Source: a virus. Taken from it: a stretch of 29,428 nucleotides of DNA. The stretch covers positions 1 through 29,428 of IMG/VR virus record IMGVR_UViG_3300013103_000041, one strand, 5' to 3'. Below the pieces are notes generated by a model, which worked only from the letters and a program-made list of their open reading frames with translations, was not told the origin of the DNA and searched no databases. Positions 6,132 through 12,296 of the stretch are shown in pieces. Within the stretch, counting starts at the first letter, position 1, and each line of letters opens with the position of its first letter. The position numbers and the translations under genes are program-made.

Positions 6132-6770
6132 TCACCTGTGCGATGCCTCAACTAAACTGATCATGACCCCAATCGTTTTCGGTCTCGTCGCTTCGTATGT
6201 CATACTGAATTTGTTCATTTGAACGGTATGCGTTGATTCCAAAGCGCTTCCCGATCCTTTATTGAATTTGAAAGTGATGTCTCCTCCCTTTTCCAAAAAT
6301 CTGCCCAAAATATTTGCCTGATTGATGGCGGATTTGTCATAATTGTATGATATGGTGCAGTCCTTCTCTGCATACGCCGAATCCAGTATCTTCAGTCTCC
6401 CGTTTGCGTAATCGATGCTGTAGTCGGTGTCTTCGGTTAATGTGGTATCTCCGTACTTGATCGTTACATTGCTCAAGCCCGTGGCTGGTAGCGGTGCCCA
6501 TTCGTTCAATCTTCCCGTTTTGAACGATTCGTCGCTAACTGTTCCGTCGCTGGTCAGGTCTTTCACGATCGCCGTCAGTTCCCATGCTATCGTGGTTTTC
6601 AGCATATCGAGAGCAGAAACCTTGCTTCCCCTGTTCCAATGGGTCTTTGATCTGGGCTCGTGAATGAACGTAATTTTTTTGTCGTATGTTTTCTTTATTC
6701 TTTGGACTTTCAAATAGATTTCATTTCCGCCCGCTACTCCTGTTTTCGACAGAGTTGCTATTTGCGCCAT
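6132..6770 (-). CDS. Distal tail-type structural protein (212 aa)
   Basis: A 212-residue beta-rich protein between the tape measure and the tail hub, the usual place of a distal tail protein. It has charged N-terminal strands, a middle Ig-like insert with the motif common in phage structural proteins (TTLTEDTDYSIDYANGRLKI), and a C-terminal beta domain ending in VMISLVEASHR. It would link the tail tube to the hub. The start ATG follows TGTGATTTT; its stop sits inside the ribosome-binding site of the hub gene (AGGTGA), which suggests coupling. The assignment rests on gene order and fold character, not on a specific signature. Confidence 0.6.
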   Translation of the reverse strand: MAQIATLSKTGVAGGNEIYLKVQRIKKTYDKKITFIHEPRSKTHWNRGSKVSALDMLKTTIAWELTAIVKDLTSDGTVSDESFKTGRLNEWAPLPATGLSNVTIKYGDTTLTEDTDYSIDYANGRLKILDSAYAEKDCTISYNYDKSAINQANILGRFLEKGGDITFKFNKGSGSALESTHTVQMNKFSMTYEATRPKTIGVMISLVEASHR

Positions 6771-6774
6771 AAAA

Positions 6775-7929
6775 TCACATAGTTAATGTAGTTAATTTTC
6801 CTACTAAATTGGATTTGAAATATTCGCCCGCCATTTCGGTGAAACTCTTGGGGTCTTCAACCCCGGCCATTTCCACATTCATATCCGCATCAATGTTGTA
6901 TGTATTGAACTGGTTGCCGGTCGTCGCCGGAGCGCCGGCTGTAGGTGGTGCGGTTATACCTCTTTCAGTTCTTGTTAAGCCAAATATTTTAAGTGCTGCG
7001 AATCGGCCTGCAAATATGCGTCCCATTAATGCAAGCACAGGTCTCAATAGATTAAATAATCGTATAATTCCTTCGGCGATAGCATCAATTATTGGATCAA
7101 CAATGCTCCATAACCAATTGAATACCTTTGCCAGTCCTTTTATTATCGGAATCAAGGCATCGGCGATGGCATCAACAACATCCCATATTGAGATGCCCAT
7201 CTTATCCATAACCCTTTTGATAACCAAACCAGCAAATATTAATACGCCTATCACAGCATATACTTGCCAACCGGCCAATCCCATAAATTTCAATCCAGTT
7301 CCCCCCAATATCGAGGCCGCTCTCACGGATGCAATTACCATTTGTATGCCTTTTAATCCGAGCGCCAACTGGGAAAACATATATATCAAAAATCCCACCG
7401 CCGCTGCCACCAATACTACGCTTCCGATGTATTTCTTTTGCTCATCGGACAAATTAGCGACCCAATCGCTGAATTTTAGCACCCAGTTCAGCACGGTGTC
7501 CGCTACCGGCATAAATAAGTAAGCCAAAGTGTCTGAAATCAATTCGGTGATACCGTATAATTTGAATGCGGGCGTCAGCAAATTCGTCATTGCTCTTTCT
7601 AATGCCATGCCAGCAAACATGGTTGAAAGCCACTCCATATGGAACCTTTGCTGGGCAAATGTCAGCATGGCAACTGCTCTCTTGTAACCAACTGTTCTTG
7701 CGGTTGTTGTATCGATAATTCTGCCTTGTTTATCCACTGCCAGATTCACTCTGGACAACGCGCCTCTCAATCTGTCCATGCCTATCTGCGAATCCGCCGC
7801 CAGCTGCATAAGCGTTTCTCTGGCTAAGTGTGACACTCTTTTTACCCTGCGTCCAGCTGCGTGTAAAGGCGCCTTTGTTTGATCTATCGCCCTCAATATT
7901 ATTGTTATCGTTTCGGTTGGTCCTGTCAT
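6775..7929 (-). CDS. Short tail tape-measure protein
   Basis: About 384 residues from ATG 7929 (GGTTGAATATT upstream; an in-frame TTG at 7938 is also possible). The N-terminal third is helical and charged. It is followed by several hydrophobic helices (about 145-260, including SVVLVAAAVGFLIYMFSQLAL and VYAVIGVLIFAGLVI), more amphipathic helices, and a Thr/Pro/Asn-rich end. This is the pattern of tape-measure proteins, which fill the tail tube, set its length and can insert in the host membrane. Position directly after a frameshifted chaperone pair supports the call. At this length the tail would be short (roughly 1.5 angstrom per residue is the family rule), so a stubby siphovirus-like tail is inferred. 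Confidence 0.7.
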   Translation of the reverse strand: MTGPTETITIILRAIDQTKAPLHAAGRRVKRVSHLARETLMQLAADSQIGMDRLRGALSRVNLAVDKQGRIIDTTTARTVGYKRAVAMLTFAQQRFHMEWLSTMFAGMALERAMTNLLTPAFKLYGITELISDTLAYLFMPVADTVLNWVLKFSDWVANLSDEQKKYIGSVVLVAAAVGFLIYMFSQLALGLKGIQMVIASVRAASILGGTGLKFMGLAGWQVYAVIGVLIFAGLVIKRVMDKMGISIWDVVDAIADALIPIIKGLAKVFNWLWSIVDPIIDAIAEGIIRLFNLLRPVLALMGRIFAGRFAALKIFGLTRTERGITAPPTAGAPATTGNQFNTYNIDADMNVEMAGVEDPKSFTEMAGEYFKSNLVGKLTTLTM

Positions 7930-7934
7930 AATAT

Positions 7935-8183
7935 TCAACCCAGAGTTGCCTCGCTGAATTCATCGGCATATGCGGCTTGTTCCCGCTTCTCGTACTTTTC
8001 TTTCAAATATTGCACGATATAATTATAAACGATTGCGTCGAGTTCCAATACTTCCTCGACTTTCATATTCATTTCCTGGGCTACAAATATGGTTTCGAAG
8101 ACTATGTTTTTTTCCATTTCCGCTCTTTCGGCCATAAGCCTCATTTTGAGCCTGAACAGCTCCATCTGCTCCCGCGGACTCAA
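7935..8183 (-). CDS. Tail assembly chaperone, frameshift (GT-type) extension
   Basis: An 82-codon ORF between the first chaperone ORF and the tape measure. Its frame is -1 relative to the upstream ORF and it opens 4 bases before that ORF's stop. The product is helical and charged (EVLELDAIVYNYIVQYLKEKYEKREQAAY). It has only a weak TTG start of its own at 8183 (or ATG 8165). It is probably made mainly as the C-terminal part of a fusion through the slippery A_AAA_AAG at 8189-8195, as lambda gpGT is made. It would recruit tail-tube subunits to the tape measure. Confidence 0.65.
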   Translation of the reverse strand: MSPREQMELFRLKMRLMAERAEMEKNIVFETIFVAQEMNMKVEEVLELDAIVYNYIVQYLKEKYEKREQAAYADEFSEATLG

Positions 8184-8506
8184 TTTGCCTTTTTTTTTAA
8201 CTGCTCTAACTGGTCTAAATTAATCTCTCCAAATCCGAACAATGGCGCAATTTTGGCGACCAAACTTCCGAAATGCTCGGTCACATAGGCTTCGATATCC
8301 TCTGCGTTAATGCCAGGATTTGCTCTCTGAATCATGCTGATTAGGATATCGAATACCTTTTTCGCATCTTGCTCGGAGAAACTGTCCCTGCTCAAAGTGC
8401 AGAACATCTCCACATCCTTTCGCTTCGGCTTGATTTTCAACTTTTCCCCGTCTATCTCTATTTCTTTGATTTTTTTGCTCAATCCTTCGAATCTCACTTC
8501 ATCCAT
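8180..8506 (-). CDS. Tail assembly chaperone (G-type), 108 aa
   Basis: ATG 8506 is chosen because GAGGTGAT lies 4 bases upstream (in-frame GTG/ATG at 8515 and 8512 overlap that site). The product has a beta-hairpin start (IKEIEIDGEKLKIKPK) and then helices, like the small tail assembly chaperones and tail-associated proteins encoded before tape measures. The 3' end contains a run of nine A residues read as LKKK and stops four codons after the slip site. Together with the next ORF it forms the usual G/GT pair; no sequence-level family match is claimed. Confidence 0.65.
   Translation of the reverse strand: MDEVRFEGLSKKIKEIEIDGEKLKIKPKRKDVEMFCTLSRDSFSEQDAKKVFDILISMIQRANPGINAEDIEAYVTEHFGSLVAKIAPLFGFGEINLDQLEQLKKKAN
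8189..8195 (-). promoter_or_regulatory. Probable programmed -1 ribosomal frameshift site (A_AAA_AAG)
   Basis: On the minus strand the upstream chaperone ORF reads CAG TTA AAA AAA AAG GCA AAT TGA. The heptamer A_AAA_AAG, in the correct phase, is the slippery sequence used by E. coli dnaX. Slipping back one base continues into GGC AAA TTG AGT..., the frame of the downstream ORF. The fusion would be about 190 residues (106 from the first ORF, 84 from the second). Confidence 0.7.
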
Positions 8507-8511
8507 TTGCA

Positions 8512-8796
8512 TCACCTCATATTTGAATTTCTTTTTTGTTTTATAATTTTAAGACATTTTTTAAGACCTTCGCGTTCAATTTTCAGTAATTGCTTCAATC
8601 TAAAAATTTTAAACTCCAATTGTAGATTTTGCTTGGAAAGCTTCTTGTAATACTTGTATATCGCCTCAATACCTTCAGTTTTTATTCCTTTGGATTTGCA
8701 TAACTTTGTAAATTGCTTCATTTTTTTATCAATTTTTTCATTTAAATCTTTGCATCTTTGTTCTGTTTTTTTGATTTCCAAATCAATTTTGCTCAT
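8512..8796 (-). CDS. Coiled-coil hypothetical protein (94 aa)
   Basis: ATG 8796 follows GAGGTGATGCGA. The entire protein is Lys/Glu/Leu-rich and predicted as long helices, with heptad-like spacing around KIDLEIKKTEQRCKDLNEKI and LEFKIFRLKQLLKIE, so a coiled coil is likely. It lies between tail-tube and tail-chaperone genes, so a tail assembly role is plausible. Its stop lies inside the ribosome-binding site of the chaperone gene (AGGTGA), which suggests translational coupling. It is notably more A/T- and Lys-rich than its neighbours. Confidence 0.55.
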   Translation of the reverse strand: MSKIDLEIKKTEQRCKDLNEKIDKKMKQFTKLCKSKGIKTEGIEAIYKYYKKLSKQNLQLEFKIFRLKQLLKIEREGLKKCLKIIKQKRNSNMR

Positions 8797-8813
8797 TCGC
8801 ATCACCTCAATTT

Positions 8814-9107
8814 TTATTTCGCATCGCCTCCAAGCGTTCGAACATCGTCTTTGGGCTTGCCTTCCAGACTTTCGATTCGTTTGCCCAAATATTCTATTTC
8901 CCTGAACAAAAAGTTAAGAATCTGAAGGCTTTGCGAACTCAGATGATCATGCCACATCTTCATCCATCTGCAGTCCCCGAACTGCTCTTTGCAGCTTTTA
9001 TCCCATTCCAGCCATAAAGAAAACGGAAAATCTGCTACGGTAACGCCAACCGTGATTTTTTTTCGGTCTTCCTTTCGATTCGTTTCATTATTCTTTTTCG
9101 CATCCAT
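8814..9107 (-). CDS. Hypothetical tail-region protein (97 aa)
   Basis: ATG 9107 follows AGGTTGATCGA. The N terminus is very basic (about 18 residues of Lys, Arg and Asn). It is followed by a Trp/Cys-containing segment (SLWLEWDKSCKEQFGDCRW), an HDHL motif and a C-terminal leucine-rich helix. No family is recognised. Gene order (directly after the tail-tube gene) suggests a small tail assembly factor. Confidence 0.5.
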   Translation of the reverse strand: MDAKKNNETNRKEDRKKITVGVTVADFPFSLWLEWDKSCKEQFGDCRWMKMWHDHLSSQSLQILNFLFREIEYLGKRIESLEGKPKDDVRTLGGDAK

Positions 9108-9157
9108 TCGATCAACCTAAATACCGCTAATTCGAGCGTTTCAATTCAAACCCAAAT

Positions 9158-9724
9158 TTAGCTCAGTTTCTTCAATTCTATGTAAAAGTCTTTCGGCAGG
9201 CATACGATCGTGAAATCTTGCTCCCAGTGTCCGTCCGGACCCGATATCCTTCTATCGCCCAGCTTGGTAACCTTTGCATTATGTAACACTATATTGACCT
9301 CATTTGTTCCGTCGCTCAAATTAACCAAAATGGAACAATTGACTCGGGTTTTTCCCGGTTCGCTGCTTCCCGCTTGAAATCGCGTATGGGTGGTGCTGAT
9401 TGTTGTTCCCGCTCCGAATGCGAAATGCTCCAAAATGTCTCCCGATGACGGTTCTCCTCCAATCTGAACCAAAGTCCCTGATATGCTTGCCAACCCGTAA
9501 GGTTTTTCATCGAATTCCGCATTTTGGAAATTCGAAGTTTCGCCCAGCAAATCTATCTTCTCTACCGCTCCTTCCGGTTCCACAATAGTTACATTTTTCG
9601 CATATGCTGTTATCGCCGTTCCGTTGCTGAAGAAGGTATCAAGTGCAGCACTGTCATCAATCGAAACGTCTGCCGCCGCGTCGATTTTTATCACGGTTTC
9701 CCGAGCTTTCCATACCTTTGTCAT
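9158..9724 (-). CDS. Major tail tube protein
   Basis: A 188-residue beta-rich protein with features of phage tail tube subunits. It has an N-terminal strand (KVWKARETVIKIDAAADVSID), a long loop region with Gly and Thr, and a C-terminal half whose strands end in HWEQDFTIVCLPKDFYIEL. A segment TNEVNIVLHNAKVTKLGDRR resembles the tube-fold strand that stacks rings. It follows neck genes and precedes the chaperones and tape measure, as expected. GAGGTGA sits upstream of ATG 9724. The protein would polymerise into the inner tail tube. Confidence 0.65.
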   Translation of the reverse strand: MTKVWKARETVIKIDAAADVSIDDSAALDTFFSNGTAITAYAKNVTIVEPEGAVEKIDLLGETSNFQNAEFDEKPYGLASISGTLVQIGGEPSSGDILEHFAFGAGTTISTTHTRFQAGSSEPGKTRVNCSILVNLSDGTNEVNIVLHNAKVTKLGDRRISGPDGHWEQDFTIVCLPKDFYIELKKLS

Positions 9725-9739
9725 TTATTTTTCACCTCT

Positions 9740-10258
9740 TTATCCATATAACACGCTCAATTCGACAACGCAATCTGCTGTAACGCCTTTTATTACTATC
9801 TCATCATCAACTCCGTCATTCAATGCCCCAATATCTTGCGGGAATGTTTGAACTAAAACGCCTCCCGCAGGTATTTTAATAGTCGGGTCTGTTCCGCCAA
9901 GCCACTGCGTGACACCATTAGAGCCTAAGCCAACTGTTATAAAATTTGTGTCATCTTTGTTCTCTATTATTAGCAATCGTAAATCCAGTCCTTCTGGATC
10001 TGCTGTTGGAACATCGTCTGATGCTGCGCCTAAAGGATTTACTGAATCGGCTAAACTGATTGTAACTCCCGAAGTGGTAGCTGTAAATGTGGTACTCAAC
10101 CAACAACTCGCTTCATTGTTTCCGCTCCCTTCACTGAATGCTTGAAGTATGCTACGCGTTAGCGTATCTTCTCCTCTGTGTCCGCCTCCTCCTATTCTCG
10201 ATAATTTTGCATTTAAGTTTATCTCAAGCTTGGATGTTAGTGTGTCCGTTATTGCCAT
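9740..10258 (-). CDS. Structural protein upstream of the tail tube (172 aa)
   Basis: ATG 10258 follows AAAGGTGAAAG. The sequence is polar with a GGGGHRGED loop early on. It is then a beta-rich domain (FITVGLGSNGVTQWLGG, IKIPAGGVLVQTFPQDIGAL, CVVELSVLYG) that resembles carbohydrate-binding or decoration modules found in phage coat proteins, where PAGG turns are common. I do not recognise a specific family. It may decorate the tail or be a second tube-type subunit. Confidence 0.55.
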   Translation of the reverse strand: MAITDTLTSKLEINLNAKLSRIGGGGHRGEDTLTRSILQAFSEGSGNNEASCWLSTTFTATTSGVTISLADSVNPLGAASDDVPTADPEGLDLRLLIIENKDDTNFITVGLGSNGVTQWLGGTDPTIKIPAGGVLVQTFPQDIGALNDGVDDEIVIKGVTADCVVELSVLYG

Positions 10259-10287
10259 CTAATCTTTCACCTTTTGAATTTTATTTT

Positions 10288-10389
10288 TCAATGCCTTTCA
10301 TAGCCTTTCGTTTCCAAACGCGCTAAAGTCACCAATTCGACAACTTCGCCGGGCTTAATCTGCCTTTTCAATTCATACCAAATCACCAA
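10288..10389 (-). CDS. Possible micro-protein (33 aa) before the tail genes
   Basis: A 33-codon ORF from TTG 10389 lies 6 bases after GGTGGT and ends 29 bases before the next start. The product (VIWYELKRQIKPGEVVELV then TLARLETKGYERH) has balanced charge and a beta/helix pattern consistent with real protein. No family is known. The start is non-ATG, and the ribosome-binding site lies in the arm of a hairpin (10397-10416), so translation may be controlled. Confidence 0.4.
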   Translation of the reverse strand: MVIWYELKRQIKPGEVVELVTLARLETKGYERH

Positions 10390-10396
10390 AAGGAAA

Positions 10397-10416
10397 CCAC
10401 CCAATTTATTGAGTGG
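10397..10416 (-). promoter_or_regulatory. Hairpin occluding a ribosome-binding site
   Basis: In the minus-strand RNA, CCACUCAA (10416-10409) pairs with UUGGGUGG (10404-10397) across a UAAA loop, 8 bp with one G-U. The 3' arm contains the GGGUGG that would serve the micro-ORF starting at 10389. U-rich bases follow, so weak termination is an alternative reading. Confidence 0.45.
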
Positions 10417-10431
10417 ATGAATTTTGGTTAA

Positions 10432-10442
10432 CCTTTAAATAC
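10432..10442 (-). promoter_or_regulatory. Possible TATA box (internal promoter for tail genes)
   Basis: The minus strand reads GTATTTAAAGG, an archaeal TATA-like box, immediately after the stop of the 67-aa gene. A start site about 26 bases downstream would fall near 10411, inside the 5' arm of the hairpin at 10397-10416. Transcripts made from here would therefore lack that hairpin, while read-through transcripts would form it. Confidence 0.35.
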
Positions 10443-10444
10443 TT

Positions 10445-10648
10445 TTAGCCATACAATCTTTTTAACATCGGAGCGGGTTGATAGCCCAGTTTTCCGTTGT
10501 TCGGATGTCGGTCAACGCATCTTTGCGTCCAGATGACCGTCTTGGTCAAAACATGCTGTGCATGGTTCCCAAGAGGTATGGAAGCCGCTTTATTGGGCGG
10601 TAGTTGACCAACATAAATTTTCCTGTTTCCTATGTATCTTCGCTTCAT
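10445..10648 (-). CDS. Small basic hypothetical neck-region protein (67 aa)
   Basis: ATG 10648 follows TTGGTAGATAACC. The 67-residue product is basic, rich in Arg, Asn, Pro and His (MKRRYIGNRKIYVGQLPPNK; then HAQHVLTKTVIWTQRCVDRH) and lacks a recognised motif. It sits between a gp10-like tail-completion gene and the tail structural genes, so a small neck or tail accessory role is possible from position only. Confidence 0.45.
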   Translation of the reverse strand: MKRRYIGNRKIYVGQLPPNKAASIPLGNHAQHVLTKTVIWTQRCVDRHPNNGKLGYQPAPMLKRLYG

Positions 10649-10650
10649 GG

Positions 10651-11145
10651 TTATCTACCAAACGATTCTCTTGTCAGTTTAATAACATCGCAATTTTGAA
10701 GTTCTGATTTGATTTTTTTTCTTGCGTTATTTAACGGTCTTCTCATCCAAGGGTGAGGCTTGACCTCAATTACGGGGGGAATTCTGCGCGTGTCATCCCA
10801 TTTGGCAATTATCCACTCCATCAGTTCGGGATGAAGATACGGGCTTACCATATGCTTTGCCATATGTTCCAAATAATGACCATAAGTTTTCATCGGTATC
10901 TGATAGACGGGGTGCCTGCCTTTCTTTATACATTGCGCTTTAATGCTTTCATACAATACACCCAAATGCCATAACTCTCCTCCTTTGCTGGCTCTTAATG
11001 CTATTTCTCCTTTTAATGCGTTTTCGTACAATTTGGCAATATTTTTCAGCGTGGCATCAAGAGATCCCGGAAGTTTGCTTACATATCTACCCAATCTATC
11101 TCTCAATTCTATGTCTCCTTTAATATCAGTTCGTATTGTTATCAT
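10651..11145 (-). CDS. HK97 gp10-like tail completion / neck protein
   Basis: A 164-residue protein with an N-terminal helical half (RDRLGRYVSKLPGSLDATLKNIAKLY), a central segment with HLGVLYESI, and the C-terminal KPHPWMRRPLNNARKKI. The last matches the conserved 'HPW/F-x-R-PA' end typical of the HK97 gp10 (tail completion) family. These proteins join the tail tube to the head-tail connector. The start follows GAGGAATGAAAT, and the gene begins 3 bases after the previous stop. Order relative to the tail terminator-like gene agrees. Confidence 0.65.
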   Translation of the reverse strand: MITIRTDIKGDIELRDRLGRYVSKLPGSLDATLKNIAKLYENALKGEIALRASKGGELWHLGVLYESIKAQCIKKGRHPVYQIPMKTYGHYLEHMAKHMVSPYLHPELMEWIIAKWDDTRRIPPVIEVKPHPWMRRPLNNARKKIKSELQNCDVIKLTRESFGR

Positions 11146-11148
11146 ATT

Positions 11149-11670
11149 TCATTCCTCAAAATATGTGCTTGTGATTCTTACCGATTTGAAATGAACCTTG
11201 ATTTTGCCTCTCATATATACGGTTGCACCGGGGGCCGTTGTATCGAATTTTATGCCCCTGAATCCGCCGTCTTTGAACGTGGTCGTTCTCCTATCTTCTA
11301 TCAATTTTATAATATCGTTTATCAAACTGTCGGCGTATTTGGCGCTCAAGTTCCCCGCCGTATATACGTCGCAGTTCATGCTCACCTCGATGCTTTTTTT
11401 ATTGAAAGTGAAATTGTCAGTATACATATCCGGGGAGTTACAGATTATGATTGGATAATCGTCCCTGTCTCTCCCCAAATTTTCGGGAAATGCCGAAAAC
11501 ACCCAATTGTCGGTGTCTCTCGCGGGCGATTGCGTATCGGTTATATCCTGTTTGATGCTTATAATTACCAGATTGTAAAAGTCGGTGATTATGCTTTGCA
11601 ATGTGGCCGGGCCGAACCGGCGGGAATCAAACGTATCAAAATCAAAGATACAAATCGGCACTTGGCTCAT
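11149..11670 (-). CDS. Tail terminator-like neck protein (173 aa)
   Basis: ATG 11670 follows AGGTGATTTGCG. The protein is alpha/beta: TLQSIITDFYNLVIISIKQD, a loop region, then strands and a helix (KYADSLINDIIKLIED), ending with strands GKIKVHFKSVRITSTYFEE. Size and position before gp10-like and tail-tube genes fit tail-terminator proteins that cap the tail and bind the neck. No specific motif proves it. Alternatives include another neck subunit. Confidence 0.5.
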   Translation of the reverse strand: MSQVPICIFDFDTFDSRRFGPATLQSIITDFYNLVIISIKQDITDTQSPARDTDNWVFSAFPENLGRDRDDYPIIICNSPDMYTDNFTFNKKSIEVSMNCDVYTAGNLSAKYADSLINDIIKLIEDRRTTTFKDGGFRGIKFDTTAPGATVYMRGKIKVHFKSVRITSTYFEE

Positions 11671-11684
11671 CGCAAATCACCTTT

Positions 11685-12101
11685 TTATGGCAATATTATC
11701 TCGCCCGCATGGTTGATTGTCCCCTTGCACTTTGAATAAGCATGCAAAGGAACCTGGCATTGCCAGCATCCGTCTCTTCCGCACACTTCCGCATATTCGT
11801 TTTCATAACTGGATTTCACTATATCGTTTATGCTGACATTGTTCATATCGGCATAAGTTCGTATATCTATCCAGGGCGAGTATGTTCTGCCAACCCTGCA
11901 CTTCACTCCTATCTCTGTTCCGTTCGCGTCGAAATAGTATCCCGTTTTTCCGCTGCTCGAAAGTCTGTCAAAAAACCCTATTTCTTGCGTTAACGGGCAT
12001 ACGTAAGCTCTGTCCAGTTCCTGAACTTCGAGGTATTGCGTTCCTCCAAATCCTGCCAGCACCAGGGTTATTATTCCCAGCACTCCAACTTTTTTATCCA
12101 T
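11685..12101 (-). CDS. Membrane-anchored or exported Cys-rich protein (138 aa)
   Basis: ATG 12101 is chosen because GGTGAGAAAC lies directly upstream (an upstream in-frame start at 12122 has none). The N terminus MDKKVGVLGIITLVLAGFGG is a signal-anchor or signal peptide. The remaining ~115 residues are outside-type sequence with six cysteines (CPLT, VKCR, EVCGRDGCWQCQ, SKCKG), an N-x-T sequon and no clear domain. It lies between the exported fibre gene and the neck genes and may be a partner or chaperone of the fibre at the cell surface. The function is unknown. Confidence 0.6.
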   Translation of the reverse strand: MDKKVGVLGIITLVLAGFGGTQYLEVQELDRAYVCPLTQEIGFFDRLSSSGKTGYYFDANGTEIGVKCRVGRTYSPWIDIRTYADMNNVSINDIVKSSYENEYAEVCGRDGCWQCQVPLHAYSKCKGTINHAGEIILP

Positions 12102-12122
12102 GTTTCTCACCCATTCAACCAA

Positions 12123-12212
12123 TTAAAATATTTCACCGCATATCTGGCATTGTTTGTATTTTTTACCTTCAATGGTATAATGTTCTAAAACTTCAAATCC
12201 GCAATGCTTCAT
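12123..12212 (-). CDS. Micro zinc-knuckle protein (29 aa)
   Basis: A 29-codon ORF from ATG 12212, with GGTGAT about 5 bases upstream, to TAA at 12123-12125. The peptide begins MKHCGF and ends with CQICGEIF, giving C4 and a C22/C25 knuckle, with a KKYKQ basic centre. His3 could be a fourth ligand. The strong start signal argues for real translation, despite the small size. It lies directly after the fibre gene and a second tiny ORF. No family is recognised. Confidence 0.5.
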   Translation of the reverse strand: MKHCGFEVLEHYTIEGKKYKQCQICGEIF

Positions 12213-12213
12213 A

Positions 12214-12291
12214 CTAAATCACCAAATAGCATGGCTGTTGACAGTATTGACACCAACGCTGAGAGTCCGATATATTTTTTTTGTTTTCCAT
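12214..12291 (-). CDS. Micro-ORF after the fibre gene, possibly frameshifted (25 aa)
   Basis: ATG 12291 lies 4 bases after GTTGAT, just past the fibre stop codon. Read straight through it gives a 25-residue Cys-containing peptide (C14, C17, C21) ending at 12214. A run of eight A (12282-12275 on the minus strand) follows the start. Slipping one base back would give instead MENKKKYIGLSALVSILSTA and seven more residues, a basic start plus one membrane span. That reading stops in an ATGA overlap with the next start (12212). Which product is made is unclear; a miscounted homopolymer is possible. Confidence 0.35.
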   Translation of the reverse strand: MENKKNISDSQRWCQYCQQPCYLVI

Positions 12292-12296
12292 GGTTA

